Shown: positions 7,459-16,208 of the stretch, piece after piece
Layout: each line of letters starts with the position of its first letter
Position numbering within the stretch: position 1 is the stretch's first letter
Assembly (NCBI RefSeq): GCF_013426735.1
Contig: NZ_AP023273.1
Coordinates: 558,001 to 622,000, forward strand
DNA from: Agrobacterium vitis
Lineage (GTDB): Bacteria; Pseudomonadota; Alphaproteobacteria; Rhizobiales; Rhizobiaceae
Direction: 5' to 3'
Length of the DNA: 64,000 nucleotides
The notes under the pieces: model-generated
Database searches by the model: none
What the model was told of the DNA's origin: nothing
Seen by the model: only the letters and a program-made list of their open reading frames with translations
Made by a program: the position numbers and the translations under genes

Positions 7459-8844
7459 TTATTCAGCTGCAACCTGAGTGGATTGGGAAAACGCACCGCG
7501 ATGTGCGGCACCCGGATGGTTGTCTGGAAGGCGCGGGCCGTGACCGAACAGTTTTTGCCGCAAAGGACCTTCGGCATAGTCACGCTGGGCAAGGCCACGG
7601 TCCTGCAAGACCGGCGTGACGTGATCGATGAAATCGATGTAGGTGTCGGGATGCAATTGGCAGATCATGTTGATGCCATCAATGCCCGCATCCTGCCAAA
7701 GCGCCAATTCGTCAGCGATACTTTCCGGCGTGCCGACAATGCGGCAATTGTAGGAAAGCGCGTTTGCCACTTCCTTGACGGTGGCCTTTTCGCCATTGGG
7801 CTTGCCCATCTCGATCATGCGTGCGTAACCTTGCAGGCCATCGAGACCGGACTCATCGACCGGCTTGTCCGGGTCGAGATTGGAGAGATCGACACCCATG
7901 TCGCGGCTGACATGCGCGGCAAGGCCTTCATAGCTGACCCATTCGTCAATCTCCGCAGCCTTTCGCTCCGCCTCTTCCATCGTGCTGCCGACGACAAAGG
8001 ACAGGCCTTGAATGAACTTCAGGTCTTCGGCACCGCGCCCCACCTGCGCCGCCACCGCCTTGGTGCCAGCAATCCCGATCCGGGCACCGTCTACATTCGG
8101 ATAGAGAACGAAAGTTCCTTCCGCATGCTGCGCCGCGAACTGGCTGCCACGCTTGGAGGCGCCCGCTTGGTAAAGCATCGGCGTCCGTTGCGGAGAAGGG
8201 CTGACCAGATGCGGCCCCTGCACCTTGTAGCGGTCTCCGACATGGTTGATGCGATGCACTTTGGTATGATCGCTGAACACGCCGCTTTCACGGTCCGCGA
8301 TCATCGCGCCGTCCTCCCAAGACCCTTCCCAGAGCTTGTAGAGAACGGACATATATTCGTCCGCCCAGTCATAGCGCTGGTCATGCGGAACAATCTTGTC
8401 ATAGCCGAAATTGCGGGCGGCATTGTCTGTCACGCTTGTGACAATGTTCCAGCCGATGCGGCCGCCGCTGATATGGTCGAGGGTCGAGGCCTTTTTTGCA
8501 AACGCGAAAGGATGCTCGGACAGGATCGAACTGGTGAAAACGAGACCAAGGTTTTTCGTCACCCCTGCAAGGGCCGCGCACAAGGTGAAGGTATCGTTGC
8601 AAGGCATATGGAGGCCTTGCTGGAAATAAGCATCCCACTTGCCATCATAGGCCGGATCGATGCCGAGAATATCCGCGAAGAACATCGCGTCAAATCGCCC
8701 CTCTTCGAGTTTCATTGCCAGCTTGGACCAGGTCTCGAACTCATTGAAGTGAGCAAGTTGATTGTTCGGATGTCGCCATGTCCCGTGGTAGATGTGCGAG
8801 GGAACATTCATCGTGAAGCAATTGAAAATAAGCCGTTTGCGCAT
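7459..8844 (-). CDS. LLM-class FMN-dependent monooxygenase, NtaA/SnaA/DszA type
   Basis: A 461-residue luciferase-like TIM-barrel enzyme that uses FMNH2 and O2, of the nitrilotriacetate / dibenzothiophene-sulfone monooxygenase family. Recognisable segments are FNCFTMNVPSHIYHGTWRHP at the N-terminus, ASTLDHISGGRIGWNIVTS near residue 130, a typical substrate-lid region, and GTPESIADELALW towards the end. The ATG at 8844 has AGGAG at 9 bases. It is co-directional with its reductase and divergent from the AraC gene. Substrates of this family include sulfones, amines and N-chelators; which one applies here is open. Confidence 0.92.
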   Translation of the reverse strand: MRKRLIFNCFTMNVPSHIYHGTWRHPNNQLAHFNEFETWSKLAMKLEEGRFDAMFFADILGIDPAYDGKWDAYFQQGLHMPCNDTFTLCAALAGVTKNLGLVFTSSILSEHPFAFAKKASTLDHISGGRIGWNIVTSVTDNAARNFGYDKIVPHDQRYDWADEYMSVLYKLWEGSWEDGAMIADRESGVFSDHTKVHRINHVGDRYKVQGPHLVSPSPQRTPMLYQAGASKRGSQFAAQHAEGTFVLYPNVDGARIGIAGTKAVAAQVGRGAEDLKFIQGLSFVVGSTMEEAERKAAEIDEWVSYEGLAAHVSRDMGVDLSNLDPDKPVDESGLDGLQGYARMIEMGKPNGEKATVKEVANALSYNCRIVGTPESIADELALWQDAGIDGINMICQLHPDTYIDFIDHVTPVLQDRGLAQRDYAEGPLRQKLFGHGPRLPDNHPGAAHRGAFSQSTQVAAE

Positions 8845-9045
8845 GTCTGCTGCTCCTGTTGATCTTTGTTGCTCCTCCCAGGACAAAGACTATGAGACAG
8901 GTCGGCTTGCGTCTTGGCTGACAGTGAACACCGACTATGCTGACCGTGCAGGGAGGCCACCAGCCTTTGGAATTCGCAGCGCTGCCGTTTGCCTGAGCGT
9001 GCCCAAAGTTCACCGTCGCCTCTCTTAAGCGCTCCACGAGATGAT

Positions 9046-9060
9046 TGGCATGATAATTGC
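9046..9060 (+). promoter_or_regulatory. Candidate sigma-54 promoter
   Basis: TGGCATGATAATTGC has GG and GC separated by exactly 10 bases, as in the -24/-12 consensus TGGCAC-N5-TTGC. It lies 36 bases before the AraC start. Sigma-54 control is known for some Pseudomonas organosulfur (sfn) genes, but no sigma-54 activator is encoded nearby. Confidence 0.4.
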
Positions 9061-9095
9061 TTTAAATTCGGGAATAGTGCCCCGGAGGCGATTAC

Positions 9096-10031
9096 ATGGC
9101 AGTCTGGAACGCGAACGAAATGCCGGAGCGGGACCGCTTTCCCTATTGGCGGGAGGTTCTGTGCGAAGCCTATATTGCCCTCAATCCCATTCTTGAGGGC
9201 GAGCAGCGCTTCAAGGGAGAAGTTCGGGCCAATCTTCTCGATTGCATCAACGTGACAACCATTTCGTCAAGCCGGCAGAAGATACATCGCAGACGTCTGG
9301 ATATCAGCCGTATGCCGCACGAAGTCTACTTTCTCAATCTTCAGGTCAAGGGACAGTGCCGGATGATGCAAGGATCGCGGGAAGCGCTGCTGGAGCCGGG
9401 TGATTTTTCGCTTGTGGATTCAACCGAGCCTTATCTCAACGATTACTGTAGCGATGACTGGACCCAATATTCCTTCCGCATCCCGCGAGCCATGCTGAAA
9501 CCATTGCTGAAACAGGCAGACAAGCAGACGGCAATCCGCTTTACCAATGCGCATCCCATAGCGTCCGTTGCCATCGACTATCTGAAATCCGTCGCGCAGA
9601 ATGCGGAACACATTGGGACTGCCTCGACGCCGATTGCAAATCACATCGTCGATCTCGTCGCCATGGCGGCAGGCGTATCCACGACCGAAGAAGACCGCGC
9701 CCGTGGGACACTCAGATCGCAACTTTCACGGTCGGTTATTCAGTTTATCGGCGCGCATGCCGCAGACCCCACACTGACCCCCGCCAAAGCGGCACAGCAC
9801 TTCAAAATATCGGTCCGCTACGTCCACCGTCTTCTTGAGGAAAGCGGCGAGACCTTTAGCCGCCTGCTGCTCAAGCGGCGGCTGGAGCGATGTGCCGACG
9901 ATCTACGTGCTGAGACCGCTATTTCGATTAGTGAGATAGCGTTCCGGTGGGGCTTCAACGACCTTTCGCACTTCAGTAAAACCTTCAGGCACCATTTCGG
10001 AGTGCCTCCTCGCGACTATCGGGGTCAGTAG
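9096..10031 (+). CDS. AraC-family transcriptional regulator
   Basis: A 311-residue regulator. The N-terminal half is of the AraC-binding-like cupin type (QVKGQCRMMQGSREALLEPGDFSLVDSTEPY around residues 85-115). The C-terminal 100 residues carry the two-helix-turn-helix domain, with HFKISVRYVHRLLEESGETFSRLLLKRR and a final ISEIAFRWGFNDLSHFSKTFR. The start has GGAGG at 8 bases. It is divergent from the NtaA-type monooxygenase operon and most likely activates it in response to the substrate. Confidence 0.93.
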   Translation: MAVWNANEMPERDRFPYWREVLCEAYIALNPILEGEQRFKGEVRANLLDCINVTTISSSRQKIHRRRLDISRMPHEVYFLNLQVKGQCRMMQGSREALLEPGDFSLVDSTEPYLNDYCSDDWTQYSFRIPRAMLKPLLKQADKQTAIRFTNAHPIASVAIDYLKSVAQNAEHIGTASTPIANHIVDLVAMAAGVSTTEEDRARGTLRSQLSRSVIQFIGAHAADPTLTPAKAAQHFKISVRYVHRLLEESGETFSRLLLKRRLERCADDLRAETAISISEIAFRWGFNDLSHFSKTFRHHFGVPPRDYRGQ

Positions 10032-10056
10032 GCGGCGCTTACGGCACCGCCTACTG
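10026..10056. terminator. Hairpin between convergent genes
   Basis: CAGTAGGCGG (10026-10035) and CCGCCTACTG (10047-10056) form a perfect 10-bp stem with an 11-base loop. It includes the AraC stop codon and precedes the convergent lipoprotein gene end. There is no T-run, so it may act in both directions as a weak terminator or protect 3' ends. Confidence 0.5.
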
Positions 10057-10109
10057 GCCGAAACAATCGACAATGGCGCCCCTCCGGTTCACTGAACCAA
10101 AAGCAGACA

Positions 10110-11066
10110 TCACTTGGTTGGGTGATCTGTCCAGGACGGTGGAGCACCAACGACACCAGACAGAACGCCACCGAGACCCGGCGCCCGCCCAAACACCTCA
10201 CACGCCGCATATTTAGGCTTTCCACCCAGCTGCGACTTCATTTTTTGGCCTGAGGGCAAGGAAAGGTCCAAACCAGAGGGCTTGCGGCCTTTTACGAGTA
10301 TCTCTGAGAACTGGCTGGCAAATGAAGATGCAAGGCCATAGGCGTCACCGACTTCTGAAACACGCGCAGTATTGGTGATGGAATTTGCACCGCGGGACCA
10401 GACGATGGCCGCTCGTTGTTCCCCTTTTGAATCAACCGCTTCCGCCTCGACAGCCAGGCCTCCCAGTCCGATCGGCAGACGCGGGACACCCACGGGAAGA
10501 ACAAAGGAGGTTCCTAATGTGACTGCGGTCGATAGGCCCGCCACGGCTTTGCTGGTCGGGACTATGTCGGTTATCACAGCGTGAACAGTGAGATCAGCCG
10601 CCTCTCCGGGACCAACAACCCGGTATTTATCACTGAGATCGATACACATAGCGCGATCCAGAGCATTTGAGACCAACCTGTCATTCCCGGCGTCATGGAG
10701 CCTCGAAGAGGCCAGAGGCGACAACCGTGTGGGAGCAATGGAAACCGTTTGCGCCGCCACTATAGCCGGGGTATCCGCGAAACTGCGCGATTTGCTCAAG
10801 CGACCATCAACAGGCCCCAAGCCTTTATAGGATGACAGCGTACCGGACTGGGTGAGCGGGACGGAGCTACACCCAGCCAATGCCAGCACAAGAAGGAGGC
10901 CCGCCACCGTCCCTTTTGCTGAATGTCCATGGCAAACAGGTGAGTTGGGAGCTTTGCTATCGGCAAGGTATGTCTGCATTTTCGTGACTTTCATGGAATG
11001 GATAGCAGGGGAATGGATGGTTTTTCGAAATTGTGTTTCCGGCAGGTGTCGGGCAACCGTCTTCAC
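10110..11066 (-). CDS. DUF3313-type lipoprotein of an RND efflux operon
   Basis: A 318-residue protein with a hydrophobic stretch and lipobox VLALAGCSS (Cys at residue 66 from the GTG, 37 from an internal ATG at 10979). The rest resembles DUF3313 lipoproteins: Ala/Val/Ser-rich, with a central glycine-rich hydrophobic stretch. The GTG at 11066 overlaps the pump's stop (GTGA) and has GGAGG at 7 bases, but it gives a very long leader, so the internal ATG may be the real start for export. It probably sits on a membrane in the periplasm and assists the pump. The exact role is unknown. Confidence 0.8.
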   Translation of the reverse strand: MKTVARHLPETQFRKTIHSPAIHSMKVTKMQTYLADSKAPNSPVCHGHSAKGTVAGLLLVLALAGCSSVPLTQSGTLSSYKGLGPVDGRLSKSRSFADTPAIVAAQTVSIAPTRLSPLASSRLHDAGNDRLVSNALDRAMCIDLSDKYRVVGPGEAADLTVHAVITDIVPTSKAVAGLSTAVTLGTSFVLPVGVPRLPIGLGGLAVEAEAVDSKGEQRAAIVWSRGANSITNTARVSEVGDAYGLASSFASQFSEILVKGRKPSGLDLSLPSGQKMKSQLGGKPKYAACEVFGRAPGLGGVLSGVVGAPPSWTDHPTK

Positions 11067-14000
11067 GGTTGAACCTCCGCTTTGCCGTCCGGGTCAGTTT
11101 TCGCTCGCGACTTTTGTTCGGCATTCAGCAACAACGACATCGCACAAGGCAGCAGCGTCAGGGTCAGCATAGTTGCCACCGCAAGCCCGCCAATGATCGC
11201 AAAGGCCATGGGGCCCCAGAAAATCTCGGCAGCAATCGGGATCATGCCGAGAATGGCGGCACAGGCGGTTAGAACAATCGGACGGGCGCGATGGATCGAG
11301 GCCGCGATGATGGCGTCTTTGGGCGATTGGCCAAGCGCGACGTTCTGGTCAATCTCCTGAATGAGGATAACGGCGTTGCGAATGATCATCCCGGACAAGG
11401 CGATGACACCGAGTTGCGCAACAAAGCCCATGGGCGTGCCGGTCGGCCACATAGCTGCAACCACGCCAATGAGACCAAAAGGCGCCATCAACACAGCCAA
11501 GGCCATTCTGGAAAAGCTCTGCATCTGGACCATCAACAGAACTGCAATAGCAAACAGCATCACAGGAATAACGGCGTAGATTGACGAATTGCCTTTCTCG
11601 GATTCCTCCGTGATGCCGCCTGCAATGATGGAGTACCCCATGGGAAGCTCCGCGCGCAGAGCATTAAGCTGGGCATCGGCCTGCATGGCGACGGTGGCGG
11701 CCAGGGCATTCTTTTGAACGTCAGCCTGAACAATAATCATCGGCTTTCCTTGCTGGCGCCAGATGATCGGGTCTTCCATCCCATAGGCGACCGAAGCGAC
11801 TTGCCGAAGCGGCACATAGTTTCCATCGCCGGTGCGCAGTTCCAGATTGCCGATGGTCGGTACCGAGTTACGGTCAGCCTCAACCCCTTTGACCATGACA
11901 TCAACGAGTTTGTCTTTGTCGCGAACCGTGGTGACTTTCGACCCCGAGAAGACCGCCGCAATCTCACTGGCGATCGATTCCGAACTCATGCCCAAGGCAC
12001 GGGCCTCGATCTGGTTCACCTTGATCGTCACACTTTTCTGCGGTTCTCCCGCCGTGAGATTGACGTCACGGGTATCTGGATTTTGACCGATGATCGCAGC
12101 GACTTTTGCCGACAGGGCGCGGACCTGCTGATAATCCGGCCCCGAAACCCGAAACTTCAGCGGCCATCCGACGGGAGGACCGAGTTCAAGAGGGGAAACG
12201 CGTGTGACGAGATCGGAAAAACGCTCATTGAGCACAGCTTCGATCTTGCGGCGGACGGCCTCCCGTTTTTCAACGCTTTTGGCGACGACGACTGTTTCCG
12301 TGACATTGTCGTTGTCGAGTTGCAGATCCATCGGCAGGTAAAAGCGAATAGAGCCTGAACCGACATAGGTGATGAAATGATCGATGTCGCGGTCGGTTCG
12401 CAAGATCGCTTCCAATTCGCGCGCACGGATGTCTGTCGCGGCCCGCGATGCATTTTGCGCAAGCGTGAGACTGACCAGCAGTTCCGGTCTGTCGGAAGCC
12501 GGGAAGAACTGCTGCTTCAATTGCCCAAGCCCAGCAAGAGACAGGACAAAAGCGCCAATCGCAAACAGGATTGTCAACCACCGATGCTGAAGGTTCCAGC
12601 CCAGTATTTTGCGATAGGCGGCCATGATCATACCCGTCTTCTTATGGGTATGCGCGAGGCTGCGGGGCAATATCCAGGTGCCAAGGATCGGCGAAAACAG
12701 CACCGCAACGATCCAGGATGACGACAGAGCAATCAGGATCACCATGAACAAGGAGAAGGTATATTCTCCAGCACTTGAGGCGGCAAAACCCACCGGAATG
12801 AAGCCGGCGATCATCACCAATGTGCCGGTCAGCATCGGAAATGCCGTGGTCTCATAGGCATGGGTTGCCGCAACCAGACGCGACCTGCCCTTTTCAAGGC
12901 AGGAAACCATGCTTTCGACGGTGATCATCGCATCATCGACCAGAAGGCCCAACGCGATGATCAAAGCACCCAGCGAAATTCGCTGAAGTCCAACGCCGGT
13001 CAGCTCCATGCCAAGGAATGTCAGAGCAAGAACGAGAGGAATGGACGCCGTGATAACCAACCCGGCCCTTGCCCCCAAGGATATAAAGGAAACGGCCAGC
13101 ACGATGACGATCGCCTCCACCAGAACCTTCATGAAGCCGTTGACGGCATCTTTCACAACAGTCGACTGATCCGCGACCTGGATCATCTCGATCCCGTAAG
13201 GGAGCTTGGAGGCAAGCGCCTGCATGCGATCTTTCAAGGCCTCGCCGAAGGTGAGGAGATTTCCATCCTTCGCCATCGAAACGGCCAGAGCAATGACCTC
13301 CTTTCCGTTGACGCGCACCGAGGCGGCGGGCGGATCGGTGATCGTGCGGGAGATCGTCGCGATGGAGTCGAGCCGGAAATATCGGCTGCCAAGCTTTAAG
13401 GTGATGTCTTTCAGGCTGTCTTCGGAGGCAAATGCTCCGGTGACGCGAACCGAGATCTTTTCTTCACTGGTCTGAACGGTTCCAATCGGATTGACGGAAT
13501 TCTGGGCACGGATGGCTTCGATTGCGCTGGACGGATCGATGTCCAGGCTAGCAAGTTTGCTCTGCGAGAATTCGATGACGATCTGCTCGTCCTGCGCACC
13601 GAGAATGTTGACTTTGCCGATGTCAGGCAGGGACAGGATTTCACTGCGGATTGCCTCCACGCGGTCACGCAGTTCGCGTTGACTAAAGCCCTCCGCACGA
13701 AACGCATAAATGCTTCCATACGTATCGCCGAATTCATCGTCGAAAGCTGGTCCTTCGACCCCCTCCGGCAATGTCGAGGAAATGTCCGCCATTTTTTTGC
13801 GAACCGTGTACCAGATGCCCTCGACCTCGCTGGGCGGGGTGTCATCACGCAGGTTGACCATGATGACCGACTGGCCGGGCCTCGTATAGCTTTGCGTATA
13901 ATCGAGATGTGGCGTCTCCGAGAGCTTCTTTTCGAGCTTGTCGGTCAGCAGATTGACGGTGTCGGCTGCACTGGCGCCTGGCCAGCGGGCACCGACAACC

Positions 14001-14167
14001 ATCGTCTTAATGGTGAAGGGTGGATCTTCGTTGCGCGAGAGCTTTTGATAGCTGAGGATGCCACTGATGACTGCGGCAAGCATCAGGAAGATGACAAGCG
14101 ATTGATGGTCGAGCGCCCATTTCGACAAATTGAAACGGGGACGCGACTGGGATGATTGTTCGCTCAC
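11063..14167 (-). CDS. RND efflux pump, inner-membrane transporter subunit
   Basis: A 1034-residue AcrB-family proton-driven pump. After a short cytosolic start comes TM1 (LVIFLMLAAVISGILSY). TM4 has GLLVDDAMITVESM with the Asp-Asp pair of the proton relay. Two large periplasmic loops flank the second TM block, and TM10 carries GMIIRNAVILIQEID, where AcrB has lysine. The GTG start overlaps the adaptor's stop (GTGA). Adaptor, pump and lipoprotein form one operon, and no outer-membrane TolC-type channel is encoded here, so one from elsewhere must be used. The divergent two-component pair probably controls it. Substrates unknown. Confidence 0.95.
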   Translation of the reverse strand: MSEQSSQSRPRFNLSKWALDHQSLVIFLMLAAVISGILSYQKLSRNEDPPFTIKTMVVGARWPGASAADTVNLLTDKLEKKLSETPHLDYTQSYTRPGQSVIMVNLRDDTPPSEVEGIWYTVRKKMADISSTLPEGVEGPAFDDEFGDTYGSIYAFRAEGFSQRELRDRVEAIRSEILSLPDIGKVNILGAQDEQIVIEFSQSKLASLDIDPSSAIEAIRAQNSVNPIGTVQTSEEKISVRVTGAFASEDSLKDITLKLGSRYFRLDSIATISRTITDPPAASVRVNGKEVIALAVSMAKDGNLLTFGEALKDRMQALASKLPYGIEMIQVADQSTVVKDAVNGFMKVLVEAIVIVLAVSFISLGARAGLVITASIPLVLALTFLGMELTGVGLQRISLGALIIALGLLVDDAMITVESMVSCLEKGRSRLVAATHAYETTAFPMLTGTLVMIAGFIPVGFAASSAGEYTFSLFMVILIALSSSWIVAVLFSPILGTWILPRSLAHTHKKTGMIMAAYRKILGWNLQHRWLTILFAIGAFVLSLAGLGQLKQQFFPASDRPELLVSLTLAQNASRAATDIRARELEAILRTDRDIDHFITYVGSGSIRFYLPMDLQLDNDNVTETVVVAKSVEKREAVRRKIEAVLNERFSDLVTRVSPLELGPPVGWPLKFRVSGPDYQQVRALSAKVAAIIGQNPDTRDVNLTAGEPQKSVTIKVNQIEARALGMSSESIASEIAAVFSGSKVTTVRDKDKLVDVMVKGVEADRNSVPTIGNLELRTGDGNYVPLRQVASVAYGMEDPIIWRQQGKPMIIVQADVQKNALAATVAMQADAQLNALRAELPMGYSIIAGGITEESEKGNSSIYAVIPVMLFAIAVLLMVQMQSFSRMALAVLMAPFGLIGVVAAMWPTGTPMGFVAQLGVIALSGMIIRNAVILIQEIDQNVALGQSPKDAIIAASIHRARPIVLTACAAILGMIPIAAEIFWGPMAFAIIGGLAVATMLTLTLLPCAMSLLLNAEQKSRAKTDPDGKAEVQP

Positions 14168-15240
14168 GATTGCGCTCCCTTCTCAAGGGTGACCGCCTCG
14201 CCGTCACGCAATTTGGTGACACCAGCCGTGGCGACGATGTCGCCATCGGCCAGTCCTTCTGAAATGAGCATGTTGTTTTCGCCATATCGTTCGATCTTGA
14301 CCAGGCGAGCCTGGAGTGTCCCGGTTTTCGGCAGGTAGACGAAAACCGCCTGGTCCTGCCCCCGGCTGGTCAGTGCAGATGCCGGAACCTTGAAAAGACG
14401 CTTTGGCGAAAGGGTGACTTTGCCGGCAACCGCGGCGCCCAGAGGCGCGCCGCCCAACGTCCCATCCAGCGTGACTTTGACCCGGTAGGTCCGCGTCGCC
14501 GTGTCAGCGGAAGGCGTGACTTCACGAACCTTTCCTTTGGCGGTAAGGGTCGGATTGGACAGGAGACTGACCTCCACATCGCTATCGTTCAGATTTTCGA
14601 TCAACATCTGTTCCGGCACGTCGAAGACGGCATCAAGTTCAGTGTCGGAGCTGAGGGTCAGGACCGTTTGCCCCGTGGTCACGACCTGACCCACATTGAT
14701 GGAGACGCCTGAAACGACCCCGTCTCGTCCCGCTTTCAGATCCGTATAGGAAAGGTTCTGTTGTGCGCTCGCCAAAGTCGCATTGGCGACTTCAAGCTTT
14801 GACTTCGCCGCTTGCAGATTGGCATCGCTCTGCTGGACCTGGGCGCGCGACACCGCATTCTTGGCGATGAGGTTCCAGTTGCGGGCCGCGTTAACATCCG
14901 CCAGCGTCAAATCCGATTTTGCCGCATCGACTTGCGCGGATGCGGACGCGACATTGATCAAGGCTGGCGTCTTTTCTACCGTTGCAAGCACATCGTCTTT
15001 TTTGACGGATGATCCCGTCTCGACGCGAAAAGCCACCAGTCCATCGATCCTGAAGCTCATCGGCGTTTCATAACGTGGACGGATCTCGCCGGTCTGGCGA
15101 AAGACTTCCCCGATAAGCTCCGATTTGACTGTGACCCCTTTAATGGCGCGAGGTGTCTTTGGCGTGCTGGCTTCATCCGAACAGGCGGTTAGAAACACGG
15201 CAAGAACGCCTGTGGTACATAGGATCATTCGTCTCAGCAT
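14164..15240 (-). CDS. RND efflux periplasmic adaptor subunit (membrane fusion protein)
   Basis: A 358-residue adaptor with lipobox VFLTACSD, so probably an inner-membrane-anchored lipoprotein. The order is usual for the family: a first lipoyl half (GLVAFRVETGSSVKKDDVLATVE), an alpha-helical hairpin rich in Ala/Gln (about residues 80-150), a second lipoyl half (DLKAGRDGVVSGVSINVGQVV), a beta-barrel and a membrane-proximal domain. The ATG at 15240 has GGAG at 5-6 bases and is preferred over an upstream start. It is the first gene of the pump operon. Confidence 0.95.
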   Translation of the reverse strand: MLRRMILCTTGVLAVFLTACSDEASTPKTPRAIKGVTVKSELIGEVFRQTGEIRPRYETPMSFRIDGLVAFRVETGSSVKKDDVLATVEKTPALINVASASAQVDAAKSDLTLADVNAARNWNLIAKNAVSRAQVQQSDANLQAAKSKLEVANATLASAQQNLSYTDLKAGRDGVVSGVSINVGQVVTTGQTVLTLSSDTELDAVFDVPEQMLIENLNDSDVEVSLLSNPTLTAKGKVREVTPSADTATRTYRVKVTLDGTLGGAPLGAAVAGKVTLSPKRLFKVPASALTSRGQDQAVFVYLPKTGTLQARLVKIERYGENNMLISEGLADGDIVATAGVTKLRDGEAVTLEKGAQS

Positions 15241-15336
15241 GAGCACTCCAGTGTTTGCTGGCGTGCCTCCGGTAAAAGAGGCAGCAGATTGACTGCCGTT
15301 CTCTCCCACATGGATGATCGGTTGGGTGTTTCATTC

Positions 15337-15352
15337 TGTTAAGTTTTGTTAA
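15337..15352. promoter_or_regulatory. Candidate response-regulator box (10-bp direct repeat)
   Basis: TGTTAA occurs at 15337-15342 and again at 15347-15352, giving a 10-base period on one face of the helix. This is the usual layout for OmpR/PhoB-type regulators. It lies between the efflux operon and the divergent regulator gene, where the encoded response regulator would be expected to bind. Confidence 0.45.
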
Positions 15353-15482
15353 AGACCTGCTGTCAGCTCCGGTCGAGTACAACAAATCTTAATATATAAG
15401 ACGTCCGAAGCCGGAAATGATTATGGTAAGAGAATGCCTTGAAGGGGAAGCGACCCTTTTTACAAGCGACAGTGGATAAGCG

Positions 15483-16208
15483 ATGTCAGATGCGCCCAAG
15501 ATCCTGATTGTAGAAGATGACGAGCAGATCGCCGGCATGGTCCGCGATAGCCTCAACGAGCAAGGAATGCTCGTTGAGGTCGCTTCAGATGGCGCCGCCA
15601 TGGACGCCAAGATGCGCGCACTGGAATTCGATCTCGTCGTCCTCGATGTGATGCTGCCTGGAGAGGACGGGTTTAGCATCTGCCGCCGGCTTCGAGGCAG
15701 CGGCGATATTCCCATCCTGATGTTGACCTCGGTGAGCAGCGATATCGACCGTGTCGTCGGTCTGGAAATCGGCGCGGACGACTATGTCACAAAGCCTTTC
15801 GTTCTCCGGGAGTTGACCGCACGGATCAAAGGTCTTCTCAGGCGCTCCAGAGTGACCTCTCAGCGGCCAGACAGTTTACGGAAAAGCTTTTTCCGCTTCG
15901 ATGGATGGCAGGTCGATCCGGCTCGGCGGCAGCTTCATGATCCAAGCCATGCGCGCGTTGCGATGACGACCCATGAATTCGATCTGCTGCTGGCTTTCTG
16001 CCAAAATCCTGGACGGGTGCTGACCAGGGAGCAGTTGCTGAGCGCGACCCATGCGGGCTTGGCAGGCCCGATTGAACGCAGCATCGATGTGCATATCAGT
16101 CGCTTGCGACAGAAGATCGAAAAAGACCCGCGTGATCCAGCGCTTTTAAAAACCGTTCGCTTGGGTGGCTATGTCTTCACCGCCACTGTGGAAGAGGTTC
16201 ATGTTTAG
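15483..16208 (+). CDS. OmpR-family response regulator
   Basis: A 241-residue two-component regulator. The receiver domain has the acidic pocket (VEDDEQ), phospho-acceptor Asp55 in LVVLDVMLPG, the switch Thr in MLTS and Lys in VTKPF. The C-terminal winged helix (about residues 135-235) has MTTHEFDLLLAFCQNPGRVLTREQLL and RSIDVHISRLRQKIE. It overlaps the kinase gene by 8 bases. It is divergent from the RND operon, which it probably regulates along with itself. Confidence 0.95.
   Translation: MSDAPKILIVEDDEQIAGMVRDSLNEQGMLVEVASDGAAMDAKMRALEFDLVVLDVMLPGEDGFSICRRLRGSGDIPILMLTSVSSDIDRVVGLEIGADDYVTKPFVLRELTARIKGLLRRSRVTSQRPDSLRKSFFRFDGWQVDPARRQLHDPSHARVAMTTHEFDLLLAFCQNPGRVLTREQLLSATHAGLAGPIERSIDVHISRLRQKIEKDPRDPALLKTVRLGGYVFTATVEEVHV

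Noticed and set aside
7387..8862. Open frame of 491 codons on the plus strand
   Set aside because: It is antisense to the NtaA-type monooxygenase, which has full family motifs and a ribosome site. No recognisable protein sequence in the antisense frame.
8845..8886. Upstream TTG start for the NtaA-type monooxygenase
   Set aside because: The ATG at 8844 has a proper AGGAG and matches the family's N-terminus; the extension adds 14 residues not typical of the family.
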